In this document: positions 29,247 to 37,214 of the stretch, in pieces | Layout of the letters: each line of letters starts with the position of its first letter | Numbering within the stretch: the stretch's first letter is position 1 | DNA from: Desulfovibrio desulfuricans | Lineage (GTDB): Bacteria > Desulfobacterota > Desulfovibrionia > Desulfovibrionales > Desulfovibrionaceae | Assembly (NCBI RefSeq): GCF_024460775.1 | Contig: NZ_JANFYZ010000003.1 | Span: forward strand, 248,001-312,000 | Reading direction: 5' to 3' | Length of the DNA stretch: 64,000 bases | The notes under the pieces: model-generated | Told to the model about the DNA's origin: nothing | The model's database searches: none | The model's input: only the letters and a program-made list of their open reading frames with translations | Made by a program: the position numbers and the translations under genes

Positions 29247-29351
29247 CGCAAGGTGACGCCAGCACAGGGCTTTCACTGCACGCGCCATCTTGAGCTGCGA
29301 CGCACTAAGAGCTACAGTGTCTGCAAATTGCCGCATCACAAGGAACATGCC

Positions 29352-30716
29352 ATGCAAAGAACCCTTATCATAGACGCTCTCGCAGCGACCGAAGCGCAAG
29401 CCTCCATCACCATCTGCGGCTGGATCCGCACCCGCCGCGATGCCAAGGAATTTTCTTTTGTGGAGCTCAACGACGGCTCCTGCCTCGGCAACATGCAGTG
29501 TATTGTTGACGCGGGCACCACCGCCCACGCGCAGCTTGATCAGGCCGCCACGGGCGCCGCCATCAGCGTTACGGGCGAACTTGTGGCTTCGCCCGGCAAG
29601 GGGCAGATGTGGGAAATCAGGGCACAGAGCGTTACTGTTTTCGGCCTGGCTGATCCCGAAACTTTCCCTTTGCAGAAAAAACGCCATTCTGATGAATTTT
29701 TGCGCACAATTGCGCATCTGCGTTCCCGCACCAACAAATACGGCGCGGCCTTCCGCATCCGTTCCGAAGCGGGCCAGGCTGTGCATCAGTTTTTCCAGAG
29801 CCGCCGTTTTTCATGGGTGCATACGCCGGTGCTCACCGGAGCGGACTGCGAGGGCGCGGGCGAAATGTTCCGCGTCACCAGCCTTGAACCCGGCGACAAG
29901 GATGTAGCCGCCGATTTTTTTGGCCGCCAGTGCAACCTGACTGTTTCCGGCCAGCTTGAGGCCGAGGCCCTCGCCATGGGCCTTGGGCGCGTGTACACAT
30001 TCGGCCCCACCTTTCGCGCCGAAAATTCCAATACGCCGCGGCACGCCGCCGAGTTCTGGATGATTGAGCCGGAAATGGCCTTTGCCGACCTGCAAGACCT
30101 CATGGAACTGGGCGAAAGCCTTACCCGGCACGTGATCGAACACGCCCTCGCCCACTGCGAATCCGACCTCAAGCTCTTTGACAGCTTTGTGGACAAGGGC
30201 CTCATTGAACGCCTCAAGGGCATGGTGGCTGCGCCCTTTGCCCGCGTTTCGTACACGGAAGCCGTGGAAATCCTGCAAAAATGCGGCAAGGAATTTGCCT
30301 TTCCTGTTTCATTCGGCACGGACCTTCAAACCGAGCACGAACGCTATCTGGCGGAAGAGCATTTTAAAAAGCCTGTGGCTGTGTATGATTACCCCAAGGA
30401 AATCAAAGCCTTCTACATGCGTCAGAATGACGATGGCAAAACCGTTGCCGCCATGGACATGCTGGTGCCGCGCATCGGCGAACTCATCGGCGGCTCGCAA
30501 CGCGAGGAACGCCTTGACCGCCTGACCGCCCGCATTCAGGAGCTTGGCCAGAATCCGGAAGATTACTGGTGGTACATGGATCTGCGCCGTTTCGGCACAG
30601 CGCCCCATGCCGGTTTTGGCCTTGGCTTCGAGCGTCTGCTCATGATGCTGACCGGCATCACCAATATTCGCGACGTCATTGCCTTCCCCCGTACTCCGGG
30701 AAATCTTGAATTCTAG
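29352..30716 (+). CDS. asnS: Asparaginyl-tRNA synthetase
   Basis: A 454-residue class II synthetase that charges tRNA-Asn. It has the N-terminal OB-fold ([25 protein letters not shown]), motif 2 ([21 protein letters not shown]) and motif 3 ([31 protein letters not shown]). The segment PRTPGN rather than PR-x-P-x-x-A and FRAENSNT mark AsnRS over AspRS. Its presence means the cell need not rely only on the amidotransferase route for Asn-tRNA. An AAGGA site supports this ATG; 33 upstream codons are not family-like. Confidence 0.95.
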   Translation: MQRTLIIDALAATEAQASITICGWIRTRRDAKEFSFVELNDGSCLGNMQCIVDAGTTAHAQLDQAATGAAISVTGELVASPGKGQMWEIRAQSVTVFGLADPETFPLQKKRHSDEFLRTIAHLRSRTNKYGAAFRIRSEAGQAVHQFFQSRRFSWVHTPVLTGADCEGAGEMFRVTSLEPGDKDVAADFFGRQCNLTVSGQLEAEALAMGLGRVYTFGPTFRAENSNTPRHAAEFWMIEPEMAFADLQDLMELGESLTRHVIEHALAHCESDLKLFDSFVDKGLIERLKGMVAAPFARVSYTEAVEILQKCGKEFAFPVSFGTDLQTEHERYLAEEHFKKPVAVYDYPKEIKAFYMRQNDDGKTVAAMDMLVPRIGELIGGSQREERLDRLTARIQELGQNPEDYWWYMDLRRFGTAPHAGFGLGFERLLMMLTGITNIRDVIAFPRTPGNLEF

Positions 30717-30741
30717 AACGATTCCGATAGGATACCTTTTG

Positions 30742-30777
30742 GCCAGCCTGTTGCGAAAGCGGCGGGCTGGCTTTTTT
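30742..30777 (+). terminator. Rho-independent terminator of asnS
   Basis: 7-bp perfect stem GCCAGCC / GGCTGGC with a G-C extension, then TTTTTT, 25 bp after the stop. Confidence 0.88.
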
Positions 30778-30940
30778 CAACCCGCCTGTACGCGAACCGC
30801 AAAAAACGCAAAAAAGCCCGAGGCAGCGCCGTAGCTGGGCCGCCATGCCCTTCACATTTGCCTTTTTGCCGGGTATAGTACGCGCTCACCTTTTTGGAGG
30901 CATCGAGCCGCCGCCCATCGCCCAAGGAGAGCGAAATACC

Positions 30941-31987
30941 ATGAGCAAGAAGCTGACTGTAGCCGTTGTAGGCGCCACAGGCGCCGTAGGCCGTGAAATG
31001 CTCAAGACCCTGCACGAAAGGGACTTTCCCGCCACTGAAATACGCGCCTTTGCGTCCGCCCGTTCTGCGGGCACCAAGGTGCCGTATGGCGACAAAGAGC
31101 TGACCGTGCAAGAGCTTAAAGAAGATGTCTTTGAGGGCATTGATTTGGCCATTTTTTCCGCCGGCGGCAGCACTTCGCAAAAATTTGCCCCGCATGCGGC
31201 CAAGGCTGGCTGCGTGGTGGTGGACAATTCCGCTGCATGGCGCATGGACGACCGCTGCCCCCTGGTGGTGCCGGAAGTCAACGCCCACGCCCTTGAGGGC
31301 CACAACGGCATCATTGCCAACCCCAACTGCTCCACCATCCAGATGCTGGTGGTGCTCAAGCCCCTGCACGACGCCGTCAAAATCAAGCGCGTTGTGGTTT
31401 CCACCTATCAGGCGGTTTCCGGCACCGGGCAGAAGGGCATTGAAGAACTGGAACGCCAGGTGCGCGACCTCTTCAATGGCCGCGACCCGGAATGCAATAC
31501 CTATCCCTACCGCATTGCCTTCAACGCACTGCCGCACATCGATGTCTTTCTTGATAACGACTACACCAAGGAAGAAATGAAGATGGTTCATGAAACCGTC
31601 AAAATATTTGAAGATCCTTCGGTCAAGGTTACGGCCACCTGTGTGCGCGTGCCGGTGTTCTACTGCCACGCCGAATCGGTGAACATTGAAACCGAAAAGA
31701 AACTCACAGCCAAGGATGCCCGCGTCATGCTTTCGCAGGCTCCCGGCGTGCGCGTGGTCGATAATCCCCGCGAACTCATGTACCCCATGCCCTCCTACTG
31801 CGTGGGCGAGGATGAAACCTACGTGGGGCGCATCCGCGAGGACGAAACCATTGAAAACGGCCTGAACCTCTGGATTGTGGCCGACAACGTGCGTAAGGGC
31901 GCAGCCCTCAACGCCGTGCAGATCGGCGAAGAACTGATCAAGCGCGATCTGCTGCGCGTGACCGACAAAAACGTGTTCCTGAAGTAA
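30941..31987 (+). CDS. asd: Aspartate-semialdehyde dehydrogenase
   Basis: A 348-residue NADPH enzyme that reduces beta-aspartyl phosphate to the semialdehyde, the branch point to lysine, threonine, methionine and diaminopimelate. VVGATGAVGREM binds the nucleotide; the catalytic Cys is C130 in NPNCST; VSTYQAVSGTGQKG and a later His-containing RVPVFYCHAE complete the site. A CAAGGAG site supports the ATG at 30941; the open frame upstream by 32 codons does not match the family. The neighbouring genes are unrelated to the pathway. Confidence 0.96.
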   Translation: MSKKLTVAVVGATGAVGREMLKTLHERDFPATEIRAFASARSAGTKVPYGDKELTVQELKEDVFEGIDLAIFSAGGSTSQKFAPHAAKAGCVVVDNSAAWRMDDRCPLVVPEVNAHALEGHNGIIANPNCSTIQMLVVLKPLHDAVKIKRVVVSTYQAVSGTGQKGIEELERQVRDLFNGRDPECNTYPYRIAFNALPHIDVFLDNDYTKEEMKMVHETVKIFEDPSVKVTATCVRVPVFYCHAESVNIETEKKLTAKDARVMLSQAPGVRVVDNPRELMYPMPSYCVGEDETYVGRIREDETIENGLNLWIVADNVRKGAALNAVQIGEELIKRDLLRVTDKNVFLK

Positions 31988-31993
31988 TTGCCT

Positions 31994-32035
31994 ACGGGCG
32001 CGCGGGTCTCGTTGATCTGCGCGCCCGTGCGCTTT
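31994..32035 (+). terminator. Stem-loop between asd and the aminotransferase gene
   Basis: A perfect 10-bp stem ACGGGCGCGC / GCGCGCCCGT (31994-32028) 7 bp after the asd stop, followed only by GCGCTTTGG. It may be a weak terminator or an mRNA-processing hairpin. Confidence 0.45.
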
Positions 32036-32048
32036 GGAGGCCTTTGCG

Positions 32049-32999
32049 GTGCAAGCTGTAGACGCTGAAACATATCTCAAGGCCCTGCTTTCCGCGCCCC
32101 GGCCAGGGTCGGAGCAGGTTCTCGCTTTTTATGACCACCGGGTGGGGCATATCTGCACCGACCCGCGTCTTCTGCTGCTGCCCCTTGATGACCATATCTG
32201 CCATCGCGGCGACGGCCTTTTTGAAAGCATCAGTTTTCGTCAACGCACAATTTTTGGGCTGGATGCGCATCTGGCCCGGCTGGTGGACGGCGCTGCGGCC
32301 CTTTCCATCACGCCGCCCTGCACATGGGAAGCCCTGCGCCAGCACATACTTGATGTGGCCCTTGCCGCAGGCGTGGACAATGGCGACTTGCGCGTTTTTC
32401 TGAGCCGAGGCCCCGGCGGATTCGGCATTTCACCCGCCGAATGCCCCCAGGCTGGCCTGTACATTGTGGCCCTCAAAAAGGCCCTGCCCACGGCGGCCTT
32501 CTATGAAAAAGGCCTCACAGCCTTTGCCAGCGCCATCCCGCCCAAGCAGAAATATCTGGCCCGCATCAAGAATACCAACTATCTGCCCAATGTGTTCATG
32601 GCCATGGAAGCCCGCCAGAAGGGCATGGACGTGGCCGTGACCTTTGACGAAAACGGCATCATGGGCGAGGCGGCCGTGGCCAACGTGGGCCTTGTGGACG
32701 CGCAGGGCCGCCTGCTCTGCCCTGAAATCAGGCGCATTCTGCCGGGCACCACCCTGCTGGCCGCCATGGAAGTTGCCGCAGAGCGCATGCCTGTCGTGCA
32801 GATGCCCATTCCCCGCGCAGCCATAGACAGCGCCAGTGAAATGCTGCTGTTCACCAGCTCCACCCTTTGCGTGGGCATCACCCATTTTGACGGCAAGCCC
32901 GTGGGTCATGGCGCGCATGCTGGCAAGCCCGGCCCTGTGGCCCTGTGGCTCAAGGATGTTCTTTTGGACTATATGCTGAAAAAAGGCGCGCCCCTCTGA
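32049..32999 (+). CDS. Class IV PLP-dependent aminotransferase (BCAT / aminodeoxychorismate lyase type)
   Basis: A 316-residue fold type IV enzyme. DDHICHRGDGLFESI near the N-terminus, the catalytic Lys in RIKNTNYLPNV, the EAAVANVGLV segment and PG-T-LLAAMEVA near the end match the family of branched-chain aminotransferases, D-amino acid transferases and PabC. The reaction cannot be told apart by eye. Start: a GTG with GGAGG 8 nt upstream; a TTG five codons earlier overlaps that site and is less likely. Its stop overlaps the next gene's ATG (TGATG), so the two are translationally coupled. Confidence 0.85.
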   Translation: MQAVDAETYLKALLSAPRPGSEQVLAFYDHRVGHICTDPRLLLLPLDDHICHRGDGLFESISFRQRTIFGLDAHLARLVDGAAALSITPPCTWEALRQHILDVALAAGVDNGDLRVFLSRGPGGFGISPAECPQAGLYIVALKKALPTAAFYEKGLTAFASAIPPKQKYLARIKNTNYLPNVFMAMEARQKGMDVAVTFDENGIMGEAAVANVGLVDAQGRLLCPEIRRILPGTTLLAAMEVAAERMPVVQMPIPRAAIDSASEMLLFTSSTLCVGITHFDGKPVGHGAHAGKPGPVALWLKDVLLDYMLKKGAPL

Positions 33000-34237
33000 T
33001 GCGTGTTCTGCTTATTGCCCTGCAACAGACCACTGACGGCCCCGCCTCACCCGAAGAGCAGCGCCACTGGACAGAAATGGGCGCGCCCATACGCCTTGCC
33101 CGGCTGGAAGAAGACCACGCGCTGGCCCTGGCCTGCGCCATGCGAGACGGCGGCAGGCTGGCCCCCATGCTGCTGTGCCAGAAAAATTCGCGCCTGCACC
33201 GCCGCGCCGCCGCGCTGAACCTGCCCATACTCACGGCAGGCGGACCAATGGATTTCATGCGTCTGTGGCTCTGGCAGCGCAAGCACAAGCACCTTTTGGT
33301 GCAGACTTTTGGAGAAAGCGGCATGCCCCTTGGCCGCCGGGTGCTGATCATGCGTCCCCCGGCCTCCACTCTTTTGAGCCATGCATTTCTGCTGCGCGCG
33401 CCGCGCCCGGAAGTCTGCTTTGGCAAGGGAATGCTGGCAGCCCACAAAATACTTTGCGGCTCCAGTTATGTGCGCGACCGCATTGCCAAAGCCAGCGGCA
33501 TCACCGAGGGCGAAACGGCATGGCGCGGTCCCAAAAACCGCGCGCTGCCCCTGCCGGGCGACACGCTCACACTGGCAGCGCCGGGCATGAGCATTGAAGG
33601 TTTTGAACCTGCGCCCGAATGGCCTGCTGAACCCGCAGAGGATCAGCGTTTTGTTTTTTGCATGGGTGATGCCCTCACGCCCCGCTCGGGCGCGCATATT
33701 GTCATCCGGGCCATGGCCGCCATCTGGCAGCGCCGCGATTTGCCCGCATGGGAAGTACGCGCCGCCGGGGGTGGCCCCCGCTTTCTGGAAGTACTGGACG
33801 AAGCGGAATCGCTGGGCGTGCAGTCGCGCCTGTGCCTGCTCAACGAGCAAAGCCTGCCGCACCTGCTGCGCACCTGCCATGCATGGATAGCGCCCGGCTC
33901 CGCGCCGGACGAACTGCCGGAAACACTCGGGGCTGGACTGGCGGCCCAAACGCCCGTCATCTGCGGACAGAGCGCCCTGCATGAGCAGCGGCTTGCCGTC
34001 GCCCCTGATGCCGCCTGCATGTTTGAAGAAAACAATCCGCAATCGCTGGCCGAATGCATGATAAACGTCATGACGGATGCAACCCAGCGCCGCCGTATTG
34101 TGGAAGCGGGCAACGCATTGCGGCCCGGTCTGAGCCATGAATCCTTTGCCCTTGCGACCTGCACCCGGCACGAAGGCTGGTGCAGTCAGCTTGGCTGGCT
34201 TGAAAAAAGCGGTCAGCCGCAAGCCCCGCAACAGTAG
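32999..34237 (+). CDS. GT-B fold glycosyltransferase (family 4-like)
   Basis: A 412-residue protein with the C-terminal half of a GT4-like enzyme: GDALTPRSGAHIVIRAMAAIW, then GGGPRFLEVLDEAESLGV, then SLPHLLRTCHAWIAPGSAPDELPETLGAGLAAQTPVI, which resembles the usual E-x7-E sugar-nucleotide site. The N-terminal half is divergent. It would act in the cytoplasm on a lipid or core oligosaccharide. Start overlaps the stop of the class IV aminotransferase, an unexpected pairing that suggests a shared product or just tight packing. Confidence 0.78.
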   Translation: MRVLLIALQQTTDGPASPEEQRHWTEMGAPIRLARLEEDHALALACAMRDGGRLAPMLLCQKNSRLHRRAAALNLPILTAGGPMDFMRLWLWQRKHKHLLVQTFGESGMPLGRRVLIMRPPASTLLSHAFLLRAPRPEVCFGKGMLAAHKILCGSSYVRDRIAKASGITEGETAWRGPKNRALPLPGDTLTLAAPGMSIEGFEPAPEWPAEPAEDQRFVFCMGDALTPRSGAHIVIRAMAAIWQRRDLPAWEVRAAGGGPRFLEVLDEAESLGVQSRLCLLNEQSLPHLLRTCHAWIAPGSAPDELPETLGAGLAAQTPVICGQSALHEQRLAVAPDAACMFEENNPQSLAECMINVMTDATQRRRIVEAGNALRPGLSHESFALATCTRHEGWCSQLGWLEKSGQPQAPQQ

Positions 34238-34330
34238 TAAACAAGCAACGATCATCAGCGCGCCCCGCGCCAGTGGCGGCAGCATGCCGCCTGAGCGTGA
34301 GGCAATACCGCAAACACATACAGGAACCGT

Positions 34331-35239
34331 ATGAAATGTAAAATCTGCAAAGCCGAGGCCGTGGTGGCCCTGCGCAGCCACAACGCCGCCTTTTGCCCTG
34401 ACTGTTACAAGGATTTTTTTGCCCGCCAGGTAGAACGCGGCATTGAAGGCCAAAAGCTGTTTACCCGCGATGAACGGGTGCTGGTGGCCCTTTCTGGCGG
34501 CAAGGATTCCCTGGCGCTCATGCTCGAACTCTCCCGCCAGGGCTACAACGTCACCGGCCTGCACATTGATCTGGACATTCCGGTTTCTTCCGCCGCGGCG
34601 CGCGGCGTGGTTGAACGCTTCTGCGCCAAGCACGGCCTCAAGCTCATGGTCAAGGAAATGGCCGCAGAAGGCCTCTCCATTCCGCTGGTCAAGGAAAGGC
34701 TGCACCGCCCCATCTGCTCGGCCTGCGGCAAGATCAAACGCCATTTCTTCAACAAGGTCGCCCTGGACGAAGGCTTTGACGCCCTTGCCACGGGGCATAA
34801 CCTGGACGATGAAGTGGCCCGCCTTTTCAGCAACACCCTGCGCTGGGATACCTCCTATCTTTCAGATCAGGGGCCGCGGCTGGAAAGCGAACACGGCTTT
34901 TCGCGCAAGGTTAAGCCCTTGTGGCGGCTCTCGGAATTTGAAACGGCCAACTACGCCTTTCTTATGGGCATAGAAAACCACTACGCCCCCTGCCCGTACA
35001 GCCCCGGCGCGAGCTTCACCACGCTCAAGGGTCTGATGCAGAATCTCGAGGCCGCCATGCCCGGCCGCAAGCTGGATTTCTATCAGGGTTTTCTCTCGCG
35101 CGGGCGGCCCGTTTTTGCCCGCCGTGAGGCGGAGGAAGGCCTGGAACTGGCCCCGTGCACGGAATGCGGCTACCCCACATCTTCCGGCGACCGTTGCGGC
35201 GTGTGCCGCATACGCGCCGCCCTGCTTGACGAGGGCTAG
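34331..35239 (+). CDS. TtuA/TtcA-like tRNA thiolation ATPase
   Basis: A 302-residue PP-loop protein. An N-terminal zinc knuckle (C3, C6, C22, C25) is followed by the SGGKDS loop at 55-60, ATP-pyrophosphatase domain with GHNLDDEVA, Fe-S cysteines C129, C132 and C221, and a second zinc knuckle (C276, C279, C289, C292). This is the architecture of TtuA/Ncs6-type sulfurtransferases that make 2-thiouridines in tRNA, using a labile [4Fe-4S] cluster. The exact tRNA position is not known. An AGGAAC site precedes the ATG. Neighbours do not help. Confidence 0.88.
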   Translation: MKCKICKAEAVVALRSHNAAFCPDCYKDFFARQVERGIEGQKLFTRDERVLVALSGGKDSLALMLELSRQGYNVTGLHIDLDIPVSSAAARGVVERFCAKHGLKLMVKEMAAEGLSIPLVKERLHRPICSACGKIKRHFFNKVALDEGFDALATGHNLDDEVARLFSNTLRWDTSYLSDQGPRLESEHGFSRKVKPLWRLSEFETANYAFLMGIENHYAPCPYSPGASFTTLKGLMQNLEAAMPGRKLDFYQGFLSRGRPVFARREAEEGLELAPCTECGYPTSSGDRCGVCRIRAALLDEG

Positions 35240-35256
35240 AAGGAACATCACTTTGT

Positions 35257-35291
35257 GCAAAACGGCCCGGCAGATGCCGGGCCGTTTTGCA
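35257..35291. terminator. Bidirectional terminator between the tRNA thiolase gene and fabF
   Basis: A perfect 15-bp stem GCAAAACGGCCCGGC / GCCGGGCCGTTTTGC with a 4-nt loop, serving convergent genes. Confidence 0.93.
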
Positions 35292-35304
35292 TGTTTACTA
35301 CCGT

Positions 35305-36537
35305 CTATTCTTCATATTTCCTGAAGACGAGCGAAGCGTTATGCCCCCCAAAACCAAAAGAATTGGAGAGCGCATAACAGGTAGATGTTTGTTCGGCCCG
35401 GTTGCAGATATGCGGGATATCGCACTCGGCATCGGGTGCATCCAGATTTATTGTCGGCGGCAACAGGCCATGCCGCAAGGCCTCAAGAGTAATGATGGCT
35501 TCTATGCCGCCAGCCGCCCCAAACAGATGCCCTGTCATGGACTTTGTGGCGCTGACCTTTACCGTTTCAAGTCTGTCGCCAAAAACGCTCCTGATTGCTG
35601 CGGCTTCAGACCTGTCGCCTTCTTTTGTTCCTGTGGCGTGGGCATTGATGTAGCCAATTTCTGCCACGGAAGCGCCGGACTGGCGGATGGCGATTTCCAT
35701 GGCCCGCGCTCCGCCCAGAAAGTCTGGCGATGTGATATGCCCCGCATCGCACGTTGCACCGTACCCAACCACCTCGCCAAGGATTGTCGCCTCACGGCGG
35801 CGGGCATGTTCCTCTTCCTCCAGCAGCAACACAGCAGCGCCCTCAGCCATAACAAAGCCGTCACGCCCGCTGTCAAAGGGACGGCTGGCCTGCTCCGGCA
35901 CATCATTGCGGGTTGAAAGAGCCTTCATGCTGGAAAAACCCGCCAGCAAAAACGGCTGAATGCCAGCATCGCTTCCGCCTGCCAGCATGACATCCGCCTG
36001 CCCGTGGGCGATGCTCAAAAATGCCTCGCCGATGGCATTGTTGGCAGTGGCGCAAGCGGACACAGGCGCATAGTTCGCCCCTTTAAAACCCGTCCTGATA
36101 GCAACCACGCCCGAAGCCATGTTGACGATCATCATGGGAATCATGAAAGGCGAAACCCGCCGTGCGCCTTTGGCCAGAAATGCTTCATGATTTTTCATGA
36201 TCGTTTCTATGCCGCCGATGCCAGAACCCACATAAACCCCGGCGCGTTCCGGATCCCAATCGGCACCTTCCAGACCGGACATTTCAACGGCCTGCAAGGC
36301 CGCAGCAACGGCAAACTGGATATATTTGTCGTATTTTTTTGCGTCCTTTGCACAAAAATACGTTTCAGCCAAAAAATCGTCCACCTTCCCGGCGATTCTC
36401 ACCGGGGATTCATCAAACGCGGGATCGTCCATATACCTGATGCCGGATTTTCCGGAACTGATGTTCTTCCACATGGTTTCAGGGTCGTTTCCTGAAGAAG
36501 ATATAACCCCAAAGCCTGTTACAACTACTTTACGCAT
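35305..36537 (-). CDS. fabF: 3-oxoacyl-[acyl-carrier-protein] synthase II-like enzyme
   Basis: A 410-residue condensing enzyme of fatty-acid elongation. The Cys-His-His triad is complete: C162 in SACATAN, H300 in NAHATGT, H337 in SMTGHLFGAAGG, with Lys332. It is not in a fab cluster with acpP, so it is probably a second or specialised KAS, perhaps for unsaturated or unusual acyl chains. A CAGGAG site precedes the ATG. An ATGTATATACAT palindrome 26 bp upstream matches one before the adjacent marR, suggesting control by that regulator. Confidence 0.9.
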   Translation of the reverse strand: MRKVVVTGFGVISSSGNDPETMWKNISSGKSGIRYMDDPAFDESPVRIAGKVDDFLAETYFCAKDAKKYDKYIQFAVAAALQAVEMSGLEGADWDPERAGVYVGSGIGGIETIMKNHEAFLAKGARRVSPFMIPMMIVNMASGVVAIRTGFKGANYAPVSACATANNAIGEAFLSIAHGQADVMLAGGSDAGIQPFLLAGFSSMKALSTRNDVPEQASRPFDSGRDGFVMAEGAAVLLLEEEEHARRREATILGEVVGYGATCDAGHITSPDFLGGARAMEIAIRQSGASVAEIGYINAHATGTKEGDRSEAAAIRSVFGDRLETVKVSATKSMTGHLFGAAGGIEAIITLEALRHGLLPPTINLDAPDAECDIPHICNRAEQTSTCYALSNSFGFGGHNASLVFRKYEE

Positions 36538-36562
36538 GGCGTCTCCTGGCCTGTTAATTTAT

Positions 36563-36574
36563 ATGTATATACAT
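36563..36574. promoter_or_regulatory. Palindromic operator upstream of fabF
   Basis: Perfect 12-bp palindrome ATGTATATACAT, 26 bp before the fabF start and after the marR stop. It shares the ATGTAT/ATACAT arms with the operator before marR. Confidence 0.6.
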
Positions 36575-36621
36575 GAATATGGATGCACCAAGCCCAATAC
36601 ACTCACAATTTGCAGTCTGCA

Positions 36622-37050
36622 CTAGGCGCTGTCCTTTTCTGCAATACGGGAAACCTTGAGCAAAAGTCGCAGCAATTCCTGAACATCATCGTCCCCCAAT
36701 TCTGAAATCATAAGCTGCTGCGCCTCTTCCCAATGGGGGTGGGCTTCTTTGAGGCTGTCTGCACCAAGGGCCGTCAACTGCATGATCTTTTTGCGTGAAT
36801 CCGCCGGGGCCGGGGCACTCGCAACAAACCCCATTTTTTCCAGCTTTTCCACATTTCTGGTCACGGTTGTCTGGTCAATGCCCAAAACCCGGCCAATCTC
36901 CGTTATCGAAGGCTCCTCCAGACCAGCAATCGCCCGCAGCAAACCATACTGGGTGATACGCATTCCCTTGCGCGCCAGAAATTTGCCGTAAAGCTGGTTG
37001 AGTTGCCGATCCGCCTTTCGGATTTGGAGAAAAAGACAAGGCAGTTGCAT
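36622..37050 (-). CDS. MarR-family transcriptional regulator
   Basis: A 142-residue winged-helix regulator: LPCLFLQIRKADRQL dimer helix, then ITQYGLLRAIAGLEEPSITEIGRVLGIDQTTVTRNVEKLEKMGFV recognition region and the DSRKKIMQLTALG wing. MarR proteins release DNA on binding a small ligand, often a phenolic or acyl-CoA-like molecule. A perfect palindrome 17 bp before the ATG implies autoregulation; a related one before fabF just downstream implies it also controls that gene, which fits fatty-acid sensing. It is divergent from feoB. Confidence 0.9.
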   Translation of the reverse strand: MQLPCLFLQIRKADRQLNQLYGKFLARKGMRITQYGLLRAIAGLEEPSITEIGRVLGIDQTTVTRNVEKLEKMGFVASAPAPADSRKKIMQLTALGADSLKEAHPHWEEAQQLMISELGDDDVQELLRLLLKVSRIAEKDSA

Positions 37051-37067
37051 GGGTGCTCCGCGTTTTC

Positions 37068-37083
37068 ATGTATGTACATACAT
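37068..37083. promoter_or_regulatory. Palindromic operator upstream of marR
   Basis: Perfect 16-bp palindrome ATGTATGTACATACAT, 17 bp before the marR ATG, a typical size for a MarR dimer site. Confidence 0.65.
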
Positions 37084-37132
37084 TATTCGATGTTCGCCGC
37101 ATGTCAATACCGGGCAATGCGCTTGACTTCGC

Positions 37133-37154
37133 TATAATTTGAAAATAGATTTCA
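37133..37154 (+). promoter_or_regulatory. feoB promoter -10 and Fur box
   Basis: TATAAT (37133-37138) is directly followed by TGAAAATAGATTTCA (37140-37154), one mismatch from the TGAAAAT-n-ATTTTCA Fur motif I recall for Desulfovibrio. The box would cover the transcription start. No good -35 at standard spacing is seen. Confidence 0.65.
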
Positions 37155-37214
37155 ATTCCATTCAAATTGAGCCACCCCGGCTGATCCGGTGCGGCGATGA
37201 CAGGAGCGCACAGC

